A stretch of 64,000 nt of DNA from Rhodospirillaceae bacterium (GTDB taxonomy: Bacteria; Pseudomonadota; Alphaproteobacteria; Rhodospirillales; JABHCV01), in assembly GCA_018671895.1 (NCBI GenBank), contig JABHGV010000027.1, forward strand, positions 1-64,000, read 5' to 3'. The position numbers and the translations under genes are program-made. The notes below the pieces were generated by a model, which saw only the letters and a list, made by a program, of their open reading frames with translations, did no database searches and was not told the DNA's origin. This document shows positions 17,267 to 25,728 of this stretch, piece by piece (the first letter of the stretch is position 1; each line of letters starts with the position of its first letter).

Positions 17267-17539
17267 CTAGCCGTTCTTCGGAGACAGGCTGGCGCCGACG
17301 ATTTTATCGCAGGTGCCCTTGGGCAGAATCAGATAGGCATCGGTCTGGGCATCTTTCTTGGACGAGCCAGCGCACGAGCCATTGGCGGTAACGCAATCGT
17401 TCTTGCCAGCCTTGGCAACGCCGTAGCATTTTTCTTTCTCTCCGGCGGCTTGGGCCTTTTCGGCGACAGCCATCGTCAAGGCCATGGCCATGGCAGAAGC
17501 AATCAGAAGGGCTGGTTTTTTCAGGCTTTTTTCACGCAT
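17267..17539 (-). CDS. bufA: Bufferin-type precursor peptide (DUF2282/BufA1)
   Basis: A 90-residue precursor. A Sec signal peptide (hydrophobic ALLIASAMAMALTMAVA, likely cut after AQA) is followed by a core with four Cys in the DUF2282 pattern: EKCYGVAKAGKNDC, NGSC and PKGTC, ending in VGASL. In characterised bufferins the modified, exported product sequesters copper in the periplasm. This small gene leads the operon precursor-MNIO-DUF2063-DoxX, the canonical order. Copper itself is inferred from the family; other metals are possible. Confidence 0.9.
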   Translation of the reverse strand: MREKSLKKPALLIASAMAMALTMAVAEKAQAAGEKEKCYGVAKAGKNDCVTANGSCAGSSKKDAQTDAYLILPKGTCDKIVGASLSPKNG

Positions 17540-17618
17540 CAGTATGTTCTCCGAATTAAATAATGAAACAGAGCCTGAATATAGTCACGACCGGCGAGCA
17601 AAACCCATTCAACACGGC

Positions 17619-17632
17619 TCACATTTGTGTGA
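17619..17632. promoter_or_regulatory. Inverted repeat TCACA-N4-TGTGA between bufA and the Cys-rich gene
   Basis: A 14-base inverted repeat in the 171-base region between two divergent genes for exported Cys-rich proteins. It could be a shared operator. It is not a CRP site (that order is TGTGA then TCACA), and no known copper-regulator box was recognised. Confidence 0.35.
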
Positions 17633-17710
17633 AGACCCCCCTCACCTTTGCCAAAGACCTTTTCCGGTATTAAGCTGGCCGACAGATCATCAATATGCAG
17701 GAGCCCCACC

Positions 17711-18016
17711 ATGCCAAGCCGACGCATGATTATCCTTGCCCTGTTCGGGCTGGTTTTCGCTTTCAACCTGACCCCTGATGCGCCTGCAAAGGCCGAAACC
17801 CTGATGCAGTGCATGACCAAGTGCATCCAGCACGAAGGCGGCAACGATGCGACCAACAAGGCAACCTGCAAATCCCGATGTGCGGCATCGACCGGTGTTG
17901 GCAAAGCGGCCAAGCCGCGCGATTGCATGGGCGAGTTCAAGGCCTGTAAAAAAGGTCAGAAATCCAGTTCTGCCGTATACAAGGCCTGCAAACAGAAACT
18001 GATGTCGTGTAAGTAA
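17711..18016 (+). CDS. Secreted cysteine-rich protein with twin CX3C and twin CX6C
   Basis: A 101-residue protein, unrecognised. ATG at 17711 follows AGGAG (17699-17703), and the preceding longer frame is unlikely. A signal peptide (MIILALFGLVFAFNL, cut after AKA) leaves about 72 residues with eight Cys: CMTKC, CKSRC, CMGEFKAC and CKQKLMSC, that is, two CX3C pairs then two CX6C pairs, in a Lys-rich, strongly basic setting. Twin CX3C pairs form disulfide-linked helical hairpins in other proteins; metal binding is also possible. It is divergent from the bufferin-type operon, sharing its upstream region, so joint regulation is plausible. Confidence 0.75.
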   Translation: MPSRRMIILALFGLVFAFNLTPDAPAKAETLMQCMTKCIQHEGGNDATNKATCKSRCAASTGVGKAAKPRDCMGEFKACKKGQKSSSAVYKACKQKLMSCK

Positions 18017-18028
18017 AAACCGCAGAAT

Positions 18029-18102
18029 TGGAGCGGATGAAGGGAATCGAACCCTCGTCGTAAGCTTGGGAAGCTTCTGCTCTGCCATTGAGCTACATCC
18101 GC
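18029..18102 (-). tRNA. tRNA-Gly (anticodon CCC)
   Basis: Minus-strand cloverleaf: acceptor GCGGATG pairs with CATCCGC, the anticodon loop is TTCCCAA (anticodon CCC), a TTCGATT T-loop is present, and CCA is encoded at 18029-18031. The first base pair of the anticodon stem (G-A) is a mismatch, the rest pairs. Confidence 0.92.
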
Positions 18103-18249
18103 ATTCGCACTGATGCACCGACGTTCCCATAACCACGGGCGATTATCCAGACGCAATGACCGCCGCCAGTTACACGGATTTGTTATTTGAAGCGCGACGC
18201 CGCACCCCTTAAACACTATGGTGTGAACAATAAACAAGACAGGACCTGC

Positions 18250-19179
18250 ATGCCAGAGCCCCTTAAATTCAGCGACCCCGATACCACAGCCAAGGGCGAG
18301 GCCAGGGCCGTTGTCGCCCTGACCCACCTGAAAACCTTGTGGTTCAATACAGGCAGTCTGTGCAACATCGAATGCCTAAACTGCTATATGGACTCCTCGC
18401 CCAAGAACGACGCGCTGGCCTATATCAGCACGCGCGAGGTCAGCGATTATCTGGACCAGATCGAGGCCGAGGGCCTGCCGGTCGAGGAAATCGCCTTTAC
18501 CGGCGGCGAGCCGTTCATGAACAAGGCACTGCCCGATATGCTGGCGGACGTTCTGGGGCGCGGCTATCGGGCGCTGGTGCTGACCAATGCCATGAAGCCG
18601 CTCAACCATCGCCGCGGGCAGTTGCTCGACCTGAAGACCCAATACGGCGACAAACTGGCGCTCAGGGTTTCCATCGACCATTACACGCCGGAAAAACACG
18701 AAGACGTGCGTGGCACCGACACCTGGACGCCGATGCTGGACGAACTGACATGGCTGGCGGAAAACAAGTTCAATCTGGCCATCGCCGGACGCACCTTGTG
18801 GAACGAAGACGAAGCGACGGCGCGCACCGGATACGCCGCCTTGTTTGCGGCCGAGAATATCCCTGTCGATGCCAACGACCCCGCAGCCCTGGTACTGTTT
18901 CCGGAAATGGACGGCGGCATTGACGTGCCGGAGATCACTGTGCAGTGCTGGGACATCCTGGGTGTCGCACCGGAAACCATGATGTGCGCCACATCGCGTA
19001 TGATCATCAAGCGCGGCGGTGACGACAAACCGGTTGTCGTGCCGTGCACCCTGCTGCCCTATGACCCTGCATTTGAGCTTGGACACGATCTTGCCGGGTC
19101 AACCACATCGGTGAAGCTGAACCATCCCCACTGTGCCAAATTCTGTGTACTGGGCGGCGCGTCGTGCAGCGTCGGCTGA
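18250..19179 (+). CDS. Radical SAM protein, unknown substrate
   Basis: A 309-residue protein. The 4Fe-4S/SAM motif CNIECLNC (C-x3-C-x2-C) is near residue 39, followed by FTGGEPFMN, the SAM-binding GGE motif, near residue 83. The C-terminal part has extra Cys residues (VPCTLLPYD, HPHCAKFCVLGGASC), which could hold an auxiliary cluster as in SPASM-type peptide-modifying enzymes, though the pattern is short. No precursor peptide gene is evident beside it, and it stands between tRNA-Gly and an OmpA-like gene. ATG at 18250 is preferred to the longer frame from 18187. Function unknown. Confidence 0.85.
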   Translation: MPEPLKFSDPDTTAKGEARAVVALTHLKTLWFNTGSLCNIECLNCYMDSSPKNDALAYISTREVSDYLDQIEAEGLPVEEIAFTGGEPFMNKALPDMLADVLGRGYRALVLTNAMKPLNHRRGQLLDLKTQYGDKLALRVSIDHYTPEKHEDVRGTDTWTPMLDELTWLAENKFNLAIAGRTLWNEDEATARTGYAALFAAENIPVDANDPAALVLFPEMDGGIDVPEITVQCWDILGVAPETMMCATSRMIIKRGGDDKPVVVPCTLLPYDPAFELGHDLAGSTTSVKLNHPHCAKFCVLGGASCSVG

Positions 19180-19255
19180 CGCCTGCGATATTCTTGAAAT
19201 AGCCCTTTTTTCGCCTTAAAGCCTCCCAACCCTCGCCATAGTGGGTGTGTACAAA

Positions 19256-19284
19256 CGTCTCCAGTATTTGAGAAACAGGAGACG
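19256..19284 (+). promoter_or_regulatory. Inverted repeat that can mask the ribosome binding site of the OmpA-like gene
   Basis: CGTCTCC at 19256-19262 and GGAGACG at 19278-19284 are perfect complements across 15 bases. The second arm contains the GGAG Shine-Dalgarno eight bases before the ATG at 19290, so an mRNA hairpin would hide it. This is the form of a thermosensor or small translational switch, but could be chance. Confidence 0.5.
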
Positions 19285-19289
19285 ACCCC

Positions 19290-20186
19290 ATGCGAAAAAC
19301 CCGCCACGCCCACAAAATCATTCTCGCCACCTTTTCCAGTCTTGGCCTTATCGTGCTGCTGCTGTCGGGCTGTTCCGGGGCGGCGGTCGAGAAAGTCCGC
19401 GACCTGAATGTTTCGCATGGTAACGGCGCAGCGTTCGAGGCCGCGCTGGCCGACGAATACCGGACCCTGGCCCTGTTCGAGGCCGACCGCATGGGCGACA
19501 CATCTGACGCCAGGCGATATGCCGGAAAGGCTTTGCGGGCAGCCCTTGGCGATGTGCCAGAACCTGACCGGGCGCTGGCGCGGGTGTTGCCGGACGGCAG
19601 CGTCGATAACGTTAATGCCCAACGGCGGCGCTTGCTGAGCGTAGGTGGACAGGTTACCAATCCACGCGCCGCGGCCCGCGCGCGGGTCGGATTCGATTGC
19701 TGGCTGGAACAACTGGAAGAGAACTTTCAGCCCACACATATCGCCGCATGCCGTAGCAGTTTCACGAACGCCCTGGCCGAGGCCGAAGCGATCCTGCCAA
19801 GAGCGTTCGTTACCTTTTTCGATCACAACAGCATCAGATTAAAGGGAGACGGCGTCGATGCGGCGGCGCGTGCCGCACGCATTGCACAACAAGCCGATGG
19901 CTTCGAGGTCCTGATCACCGGCCATGCGGACCGGACAGGAACACCGGGACATAACCTGCGCCTGTCGGACAAGCGCGCCAATGTCGTGCGCCGACAACTG
20001 ATCGCCTATGGGGTTGAGCCGCAATTCATTCGTATTACCGCCTTTGGCGAAACCAGGCCGCTTGTCATCACCCCGGATGGCACCCGGGAAGACAAAAACC
20101 GTCGGGTTGAAATCGTCATCACGCTGGATCCCCGCCATCAAGTATTCACTGGAAATATGGATCAGGCCGCACTACCTATGGACTGA
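19290..20186 (+). CDS. OmpA-domain outer-membrane lipoprotein
   Basis: A 298-residue envelope protein. A signal peptide ends in a lipobox (LLLSGCSG, Cys near residue 28), then an Ala-rich helical region, and an OmpA-like peptidoglycan-binding domain in the last 125 residues: VTFFDHNSIRL, ITGHADRTG, LRLSDKRANVVRRQL and the closing NRRVEIVI. It presumably ties the outer membrane to peptidoglycan. An unusual feature is a hairpin over its Shine-Dalgarno. ApaG follows 26 bases later. Confidence 0.88.
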   Translation: MRKTRHAHKIILATFSSLGLIVLLLSGCSGAAVEKVRDLNVSHGNGAAFEAALADEYRTLALFEADRMGDTSDARRYAGKALRAALGDVPEPDRALARVLPDGSVDNVNAQRRRLLSVGGQVTNPRAAARARVGFDCWLEQLEENFQPTHIAACRSSFTNALAEAEAILPRAFVTFFDHNSIRLKGDGVDAAARAARIAQQADGFEVLITGHADRTGTPGHNLRLSDKRANVVRRQLIAYGVEPQFIRITAFGETRPLVITPDGTREDKNRRVEIVITLDPRHQVFTGNMDQAALPMD

Positions 20187-20212
20187 CGTTTTAATAATAA
20201 CAGGCAAGCCCC

Positions 20213-20635
20213 ATGCAGATGCTCGATATGGAAACACCCACCAGCTATGCGCTGATGACCCGAAAGATCGAGGTCACGGTCGAACCGGTGTATCTGCAAC
20301 GTGAATCCAATACTGAAGTTGGACGCCATGTGTGGGCCTATACCATCCGCATCACCAATTTCAGCGACGAGACAGTGCGGCTGATGTCACGCCACTGGCG
20401 CATTACGGACGCCAACGGCAACCTTCAGGAAATTCAAGGCGATGGTGTCGTTGGTGAACAACCGGTGCTGAAGCCGGGCGACGAGTTCGAATACACCAGC
20501 GGTGTGCCGTTAGCCACGCCGTCCGGCTTCATGGTCGGCACCTATCAAATGGAAGATGCCGAGGGTCAGCCCTTCGACATCGAAATTCCGGCCTTTTCGC
20601 TGGACAGTCCCGACGCCAACGCCCTGATCAATTAG
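20213..20635 (+). CDS. apaG: ApaG domain protein
   Basis: A 140-residue ApaG-fold protein of the CO2+/Mg2+ efflux-associated family: [56 protein letters not shown] and IPAFSLDSP all follow the family pattern. The biochemical role is not settled. The exact start among the first three ATGs is uncertain; the first is given. folE follows within 14 bases. Confidence 0.92.
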   Translation: MQMLDMETPTSYALMTRKIEVTVEPVYLQRESNTEVGRHVWAYTIRITNFSDETVRLMSRHWRITDANGNLQEIQGDGVVGEQPVLKPGDEFEYTSGVPLATPSGFMVGTYQMEDAEGQPFDIEIPAFSLDSPDANALIN

Positions 20636-20648
20636 AGTGAATGAAGCT

Positions 20649-21287
20649 ATGAGCAAGGAAAAGAAACTCTCGATCGTTACCGAAGAACCCGCTGCCAAGC
20701 CAAGCCGCATCGAGGCCGAAGACGCGGTTCGCACCCTGTTGCGCTGGGCCGGAGACGACCCGGAACGCGAAGGACTGACCGACACGCCATCCCGCGTCGT
20801 GCGCTCTTACGAAGAATTCTTTTCGGGTTACAACGAAGACCCGGTGGACCTGTTGCAGCGGACCTTCGAGGAAATCGAAGGCTATGACGAAATGGTGTTG
20901 CTGAAAGACATCCGTTTCGAATCCCATTGCGAGCACCACATGGCCCCGATTATCGGCAAGGCCCACATTGCGTACCTGCCAAAAAGCCGGGTTATCGGTA
21001 TTTCGAAACTGGCCAGACTGGTCGAGCTGTATGCAAAGCGCCTGCAAATTCAGGAAAAGATGACGGCGCAAATCGCCAATTCCCTGAACGACACCCTGCA
21101 ACCGTATGGCGTTGCCGTGGTCATCGAGGCGGCCCATCAATGCATGACGACACGGGGCATTCACAAGCCCGGCGTCACCATGGTGACGTCCAGAATGCTG
21201 GGCGCATTCCGTGAAAATCCGTCGACCCGTCGCGAGTTCATGGCGATGATCGGCAATCCCTCCAGCCACGAAAGCGGCCTGGTCTAG
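20649..21287 (+). CDS. folE: GTP cyclohydrolase I
   Basis: A 212-residue enzyme that opens GTP to 7,8-dihydroneopterin triphosphate for folate and related pterins. The zinc site is made by SHCEHHM (near residue 98) and [11 protein letters not shown] (near residue 170); the [26 protein letters not shown] helix, seen in all type I enzymes, is complete. ATG at 20649 is taken; 20637 is a near-equal alternative. It follows apaG closely, and a hairpin follows. Confidence 0.95.
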   Translation: MSKEKKLSIVTEEPAAKPSRIEAEDAVRTLLRWAGDDPEREGLTDTPSRVVRSYEEFFSGYNEDPVDLLQRTFEEIEGYDEMVLLKDIRFESHCEHHMAPIIGKAHIAYLPKSRVIGISKLARLVELYAKRLQIQEKMTAQIANSLNDTLQPYGVAVVIEAAHQCMTTRGIHKPGVTMVTSRMLGAFRENPSTRREFMAMIGNPSSHESGLV

Positions 21288-21353
21288 GCACGCACGGCGT
21301 CGCCATCGGGCATTTCCAATTCAATTCCTTGTAGAAACCGGGCAATAATAGGC

Positions 21354-21381
21354 CTTCGGACGCCGATTCGCGCGTCGGAAG
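21354..21381 (+). other. Hairpin between folE and trkH
   Basis: CTTCGGACGC and GCGTCGGAAG pair at nine of ten positions around an 8-base loop. No T-run follows, so terminator function is uncertain. Confidence 0.35.
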
Positions 21382-21411
21382 CGGGATCAAGGGGGAGCTT
21401 TCTTCAAAACG

Positions 21412-22860
21412 ATGATGGACTATCGTCCCATATTTCTGGTTATCGGCATTCTGCTGACGGCATTGTCCATCGGCATGATCGTGCCTGCCACCGTCGATGC
21501 GTTTGCCGGCAACCCCGATTGGCAGGTGTTCGCCGTATCGTCGGGCGTCACCCTGTTCGTTGGCGTCGCCATGACCCTTACGTGCCGCGCCGGAGGGTTG
21601 CGACTGAACGTGCGTCAGGCCTTTGTGATGACGACATTCAGCTGGATGCTGTTGACCGTGTTCGCAGCCCTGCCGTTCATGTTTTCGGAACTGAACCTGA
21701 GTTTCACCGATGCCTATTTCGAAGCCATGTCCGGCATTACCACCACCGGTTCGACAGTGATTACCGGGCTGGACACGGCACCGCCCGGCATTTTGTTGTG
21801 GCGCGCCTTGCTGCAGTGGCTGGGCGGCATCGGTATTATCGTCATGGCCATCGCCGTGTTCCCGATGCTGCGCGTCGGCGGCATGCAGTTGTTCCGTATG
21901 GAATCGTCAGAACAGACCGAAAAGGCCCTTCCCCGGACGGCCCAAATCGCCAGTTCCATCGGTGTCATTTATCTGGTCATGACCTTTCTCTGCGCGTCGG
22001 CCTATTGGCTGGCTGGAATGAACGGCATGGAAGCCGTCGCCCATTCCATGACGACCATCGCCACCGGCGGCTTTTCGACATCGGACGGTTCGATCGGACA
22101 CTTCGACAGCGAACTGATCGACGTGATCGCCACCTTCGGCATGATCCTTGGCAGCCTGCCGTTTATTCTGTATCTGAAAACCGTGCAGGGCAGTTACACA
22201 GCCATCTGGAATGACAGTCAGGTGCAATGGTTTATATCCATCGTCGGCCTGGCTGTGTTGTCAGTAACCTTCTGGCTGTGGCTGTCGGGCGGCTTGCAGC
22301 CGTTGCAGGCGCTGCGTTATGCGTCGTTTAACGTGGTTTCTGTGATTTCAGGAACCGGCTATGCGACGTCGGATTACAGCCTGTGGGGCAGCTTCGCCAT
22401 CCCGGTGTTTTTCTTCATCATGTTTATCGGCGGCTGTGCCGGGTCGACCACCTGCGGCATCAAGATTTTCCGCTTTCAGGTCCTGTATGCCGCCGCCCGC
22501 ACCCAGATACATCATCTGTTACAGCCGCACGGGGTGTTCATTCCGTACTACAACAGGCGGCCGATTTCCGACGAGATTATCGTCTCGGTTCTGAGCTTCT
22601 TCTTTGTCTTCGGCATCAGTTTCGCACTGCTGGCCATGGGGCTTGGCATGCTGGGGCTGGATTATCTGACCGCCATATCCAGCGCGGCAACGGCAATTTC
22701 AAATGTTGGCCCGGCCTTGGGCCCGCTGGTCGGTCCGGCCGGCACGTTCCAGCCGTTGCCCGACGCCGCCAAGTGGTTGCTAACGGGCGGCATGCTGTTG
22801 GGCAGGCTGGAACTGTTCACGGTGATCGTATTGTTCACGAGGTCTTTCTGGAGAGGCTAG
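21412..22860 (+). CDS. trkH: TrkH-type potassium uptake protein
   Basis: A 482-residue polytopic membrane protein, the K+-translocating subunit of a Trk system. Four filter regions are visible: TTTGSTV (residues about 110-116), TIATGGF, SGTGYATSD and SNVGPALG. The TrkA gating partner is not in this window. Two adjacent ATGs at 21412 and 21415 could start it. Convergent with the lipoprotein gene, separated by 16 bases. Confidence 0.94.
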   Translation: MMDYRPIFLVIGILLTALSIGMIVPATVDAFAGNPDWQVFAVSSGVTLFVGVAMTLTCRAGGLRLNVRQAFVMTTFSWMLLTVFAALPFMFSELNLSFTDAYFEAMSGITTTGSTVITGLDTAPPGILLWRALLQWLGGIGIIVMAIAVFPMLRVGGMQLFRMESSEQTEKALPRTAQIASSIGVIYLVMTFLCASAYWLAGMNGMEAVAHSMTTIATGGFSTSDGSIGHFDSELIDVIATFGMILGSLPFILYLKTVQGSYTAIWNDSQVQWFISIVGLAVLSVTFWLWLSGGLQPLQALRYASFNVVSVISGTGYATSDYSLWGSFAIPVFFFIMFIGGCAGSTTCGIKIFRFQVLYAAARTQIHHLLQPHGVFIPYYNRRPISDEIIVSVLSFFFVFGISFALLAMGLGMLGLDYLTAISSAATAISNVGPALGPLVGPAGTFQPLPDAAKWLLTGGMLLGRLELFTVIVLFTRSFWRG

Positions 22861-22876
22861 CGCCGGGCGGGGCAGC

Positions 22877-23455
22877 TTAGAGAAACTTCTTTATATTTTT
22901 CTCGAACTCAACGTTGAAGTCGGTCATCAGCGCTTCGATCAGATCGAACCAGACCTTTTCACGCTCGTTCAGGCTGGCGTCTTCGGCGATGGTGACGGAA
23001 CGTGAGACCTCTGCCATGGCGAAGCCGCGCGATATTGCATTGGGCTCTAGGATTTCCAGCCGAACCTTCAGTTTCGCCTGATAGCGCTCAGACTGTTCAT
23101 TGGTGAAAGCTCCCCTCAATCCGCCCTGACCGGCCAGCCGGGTTTCGATGACCGATGCATCAACAATTGTCAGGCGCGCGATGTTTTCGCCACCCGCGAG
23201 GCGCAGCCGGTCCGCAGCCCAGCGACGCAAGGCCATGTCGGGCGACGTTGCCATCCGGTGTTCGACGTTGGGGGCAGACATTGGTGTTTTATATTCCGAG
23301 ACGATATCCAGTGTCCGGGCCTGCAGCATGATCGGTTGCAGATGACCATAGGTCAGTTCCGGCAGGGTCTGGGCCGGAGGAGTCATAGCGCATCCGGCTG
23401 CCAACAGGGCAATCGCCGCCGCGGCAAAAATTGAAACGGGTTTAGTCTTCTTCAT
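22877..23455 (-). CDS. Predicted lipoprotein, unknown function
   Basis: A 192-residue protein with a signal peptide and lipobox (ALLAAGCAM). The mature part is mainly mixed alpha/beta, with WAADRLRLAGGENIARLTI (conserved-looking, suggesting a surface-bound domain) and an acidic/Lys end. No family was recognised. Its start overlaps the upstream gene's stop by 14 bases, so the two are coupled; ATG at 23455 is preferred, 23461 also possible. The pair probably forms a membrane-associated unit. Confidence 0.75.
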   Translation of the reverse strand: MKKTKPVSIFAAAAIALLAAGCAMTPPAQTLPELTYGHLQPIMLQARTLDIVSEYKTPMSAPNVEHRMATSPDMALRRWAADRLRLAGGENIARLTIVDASVIETRLAGQGGLRGAFTNEQSERYQAKLKVRLEILEPNAISRGFAMAEVSRSVTIAEDASLNEREKVWFDLIEALMTDFNVEFEKNIKKFL

Positions 23456-24719
23456 ATTCATCATCATCTTCATAATCGTCGTCATCATCGTCCGATGAGC
23501 GACTTCCCTTCAGGAAAAGAATAAATCCGACAATACCAAACAGCATCAGCCCCATGGCGATGCCGGCCATCCACACCATAAAGTTCGAGGTTTTTTCGTC
23601 CGGCGTTTTTTCCGGTTCCGGCTCGGGCTCGGGTTCCGGTTCGGGCTCGGGCGCGGCTTCGTCGGCCTTTTTGGCCGCAGCAGAAACCTTGCGTTCGGCG
23701 ATTATCGAAGAGGGTTTTTTAATTTCTTTTTTCTTGGCCGTGATTTCAGGTTCGGGGCGCTCAAACGTCACGTTGTCTGCACACAACTTGCCGATATCAC
23801 GTTCGTCATCAAGCTTCAGGGATGCGACCGTCTTGCCCGAAACGCGGCCCTCTGTCGTCGGGAAGTAATTCAGCACGTTGCCGATTTTTCCTTCGGCATT
23901 GATTTTGAAGCCAACATCATCGACGCGACCGTCGCCGTCATAATCGATGGTAAACACGCCGGCCAACCAGAACATCCGGCCATCGATATTGTATTCACCG
24001 GGCGCCCACAAATCGGTGACTAGGCGTTCGCACATTTTGGCGATGTTGGGGTCGACCTTCGGCGGCGGGGCGGCGGCGATACCCATATCTGCGGGCGAGG
24101 TATAGGTCTTGCCTTCAACCCGATCCATATCCGTTGCCGGTGCTGTGTCACCCACATGTTTCAGCGTCTCGGCTTCGGGTGTTGTGACAGCATCGCCCCC
24201 TGCTTCGGCAGCGGCATCGCCCGATTGTTGTTCTGCCTCTGGCTGTTGTTCTTGCGGGCGTATGATCTGCAACGGCGCGGCACCACCTGAATCACTATCC
24301 AGCCCCATATCGGGCATCGGCCCCTGGCGCAGGGTCTGGCCCGGCAAGGGAACTGCGCTATTGACGCTCGGCAGGGGAACGGCCCCGCCCATTCCCGGCA
24401 ACGGCGCATTGTCGTCTTTCTTTTCCTTTGTCGTCGCTGCCCGGCGTGGCTGATTGTCGCGGGCCGGACGGGGCAAAATCAACTGCCGGGCGAACCAGTC
24501 ATCGACCGGTTCGGTGCAAAAATCATCACCCTTTTCAAGACGCATGCTCTTGGTTTGCAGTTCGATCTTGAATTCGTAACGGTCGCCGTCATTCAGACTG
24601 GCGGCCATGTCGTCGCAGTCCAATTGCCCGGCCAGCGCCGGGGCGGCAACCATCGACGCCAGAAGCATCGATGTTGCTGTGAAAGCGATTGAGAAAATCT
24701 TGTCTGATCTGGCCATCAT
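23442..24719 (-). CDS. Exported single-pass protein with EP repeat and acidic tail
   Basis: A 425-residue protein, unrecognised. It begins with a signal peptide (cut after APALA), then a Cys-containing domain (DCDDMAASLNDG and FCTEPVDD), a long Pro/Gly/Ala/Glu-rich linker, a second folded domain with the EF-hand-like loop DYDGDGRVDD (about residues 258-267) and a Cys pair, then a Glu-Pro dipeptide repeat near residue 367, one membrane helix (about 389-410) and a cytoplasmic tail made almost wholly of Asp/Glu. The layout suggests a periplasmic sensor or binding protein spanning the wall. It is coupled to the lipoprotein gene. Confidence 0.7.
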   Translation of the reverse strand: MMARSDKIFSIAFTATSMLLASMVAAPALAGQLDCDDMAASLNDGDRYEFKIELQTKSMRLEKGDDFCTEPVDDWFARQLILPRPARDNQPRRAATTKEKKDDNAPLPGMGGAVPLPSVNSAVPLPGQTLRQGPMPDMGLDSDSGGAAPLQIIRPQEQQPEAEQQSGDAAAEAGGDAVTTPEAETLKHVGDTAPATDMDRVEGKTYTSPADMGIAAAPPPKVDPNIAKMCERLVTDLWAPGEYNIDGRMFWLAGVFTIDYDGDGRVDDVGFKINAEGKIGNVLNYFPTTEGRVSGKTVASLKLDDERDIGKLCADNVTFERPEPEITAKKKEIKKPSSIIAERKVSAAAKKADEAAPEPEPEPEPEPEPEKTPDEKTSNFMVWMAGIAMGLMLFGIVGFILFLKGSRSSDDDDDDYEDDDEYEED

Positions 24720-24813
24720 TCTTTTCCGAATCCAACACCCGTTGGAATGCTGTCAGATTACGTGAGAGCCTATTAATAAAGTGTAATCGCAGCAGTCGGA
24801 TATCAAGCCCTGA

Positions 24814-25728
24814 TTAATCGCCCATGCACCAGGCGAGAATGCCCTTTTGCGCATGCAGCCGATTTTCGGCCTCGTCCCAGACGACCGAATGGGGGCCGTC
24901 GATGACGGCGTCGGTCGCTTCCTCGCCACGATGGGCGGGCAGGCAATGCATAAACAGGGCATCAGGGGCGGCCAGTTTCATCAGGTCCTCGTTGACCTGA
25001 TAAGGGCTAAGCAGATTGCGGCGTTCATCGGCGTCACTGTCGCCCATGGACACCCATGTGTCGGTAACGACGCAATCGGCCCCGGCGACGGCGGCGGCCG
25101 CATCGCTGGTCAGGGTGACATCCCCACCTTCTGCCGCAGCCCATTTGAGCACACCGGCAGGCGGGTTGAGTTTTTCGGGGCACGCCAGACGCAGCGCAAA
25201 GCCGAAACGCACGGCTGCGTGAATCCACGACACCGCCATGTTGTTGCCGTCCCCACTCCAGGCGACGGTGCGCCCGGCGATGGGGCCTGAGTGTTCTTCA
25301 AACGTCATAATATCGGCCATCAACTGACACGGATGACTGTCATCGGTCAGGCCGTTGATTACCGGCACGGTCGCGTATTCCGCCAGTTCGGTCAGCTTCG
25401 CCGGATCGCCGGTACGAATCATAATGGCGTCGACATAGCGCGACAGGACGCGCGCCGTATCCGATATGCTTTCGCCGCGCCCGATCTGCGAGGACTCGCC
25501 TTCCAGCACGACGACTCTGCCGCCCAGCTGCTGCATGCCGACTTCGAACGACACGCGGGTCCGTGTCGACGGCTTTTCGAACAACAGGGCCAGAGTCTTG
25601 TCGGCCAGCGGCGCGACGGCATCGCCATTCTTGAAACCGGTTCCGATATCAAGGATGCCGCGCAAGGTCCCGGTATCCAGTTTGTCGAGGTCGAGAAAGT
25701 GCCTCGGTGTTTTCTTGTGGGTGCTCAT
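24814..25728 (-). CDS. argF: Ornithine carbamoyltransferase
   Basis: A 304-residue enzyme that makes citrulline from ornithine and carbamoyl phosphate. The carbamoyl-phosphate loop FEKPSTRTR, the HPCQLMAD motif, the ornithine-side DTWVSMGD, and [10 protein letters not shown] are all intact. Its start overlaps the end of argD by four bases (ATGA), an argD-argF operon common in alphaproteobacteria. Cytoplasmic, arginine biosynthesis. Confidence 0.96.
   Translation of the reverse strand: MSTHKKTPRHFLDLDKLDTGTLRGILDIGTGFKNGDAVAPLADKTLALLFEKPSTRTRVSFEVGMQQLGGRVVVLEGESSQIGRGESISDTARVLSRYVDAIMIRTGDPAKLTELAEYATVPVINGLTDDSHPCQLMADIMTFEEHSGPIAGRTVAWSGDGNNMAVSWIHAAVRFGFALRLACPEKLNPPAGVLKWAAAEGGDVTLTSDAAAAVAGADCVVTDTWVSMGDSDADERRNLLSPYQVNEDLMKLAAPDALFMHCLPAHRGEEATDAVIDGPHSVVWDEAENRLHAQKGILAWCMGD

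Noticed and set aside
23561-23668. GC-rich repeat tract as a mobile repeat
   Set aside because: It is the coding sequence of a Glu-Pro repeat in the membrane protein gene, in frame.
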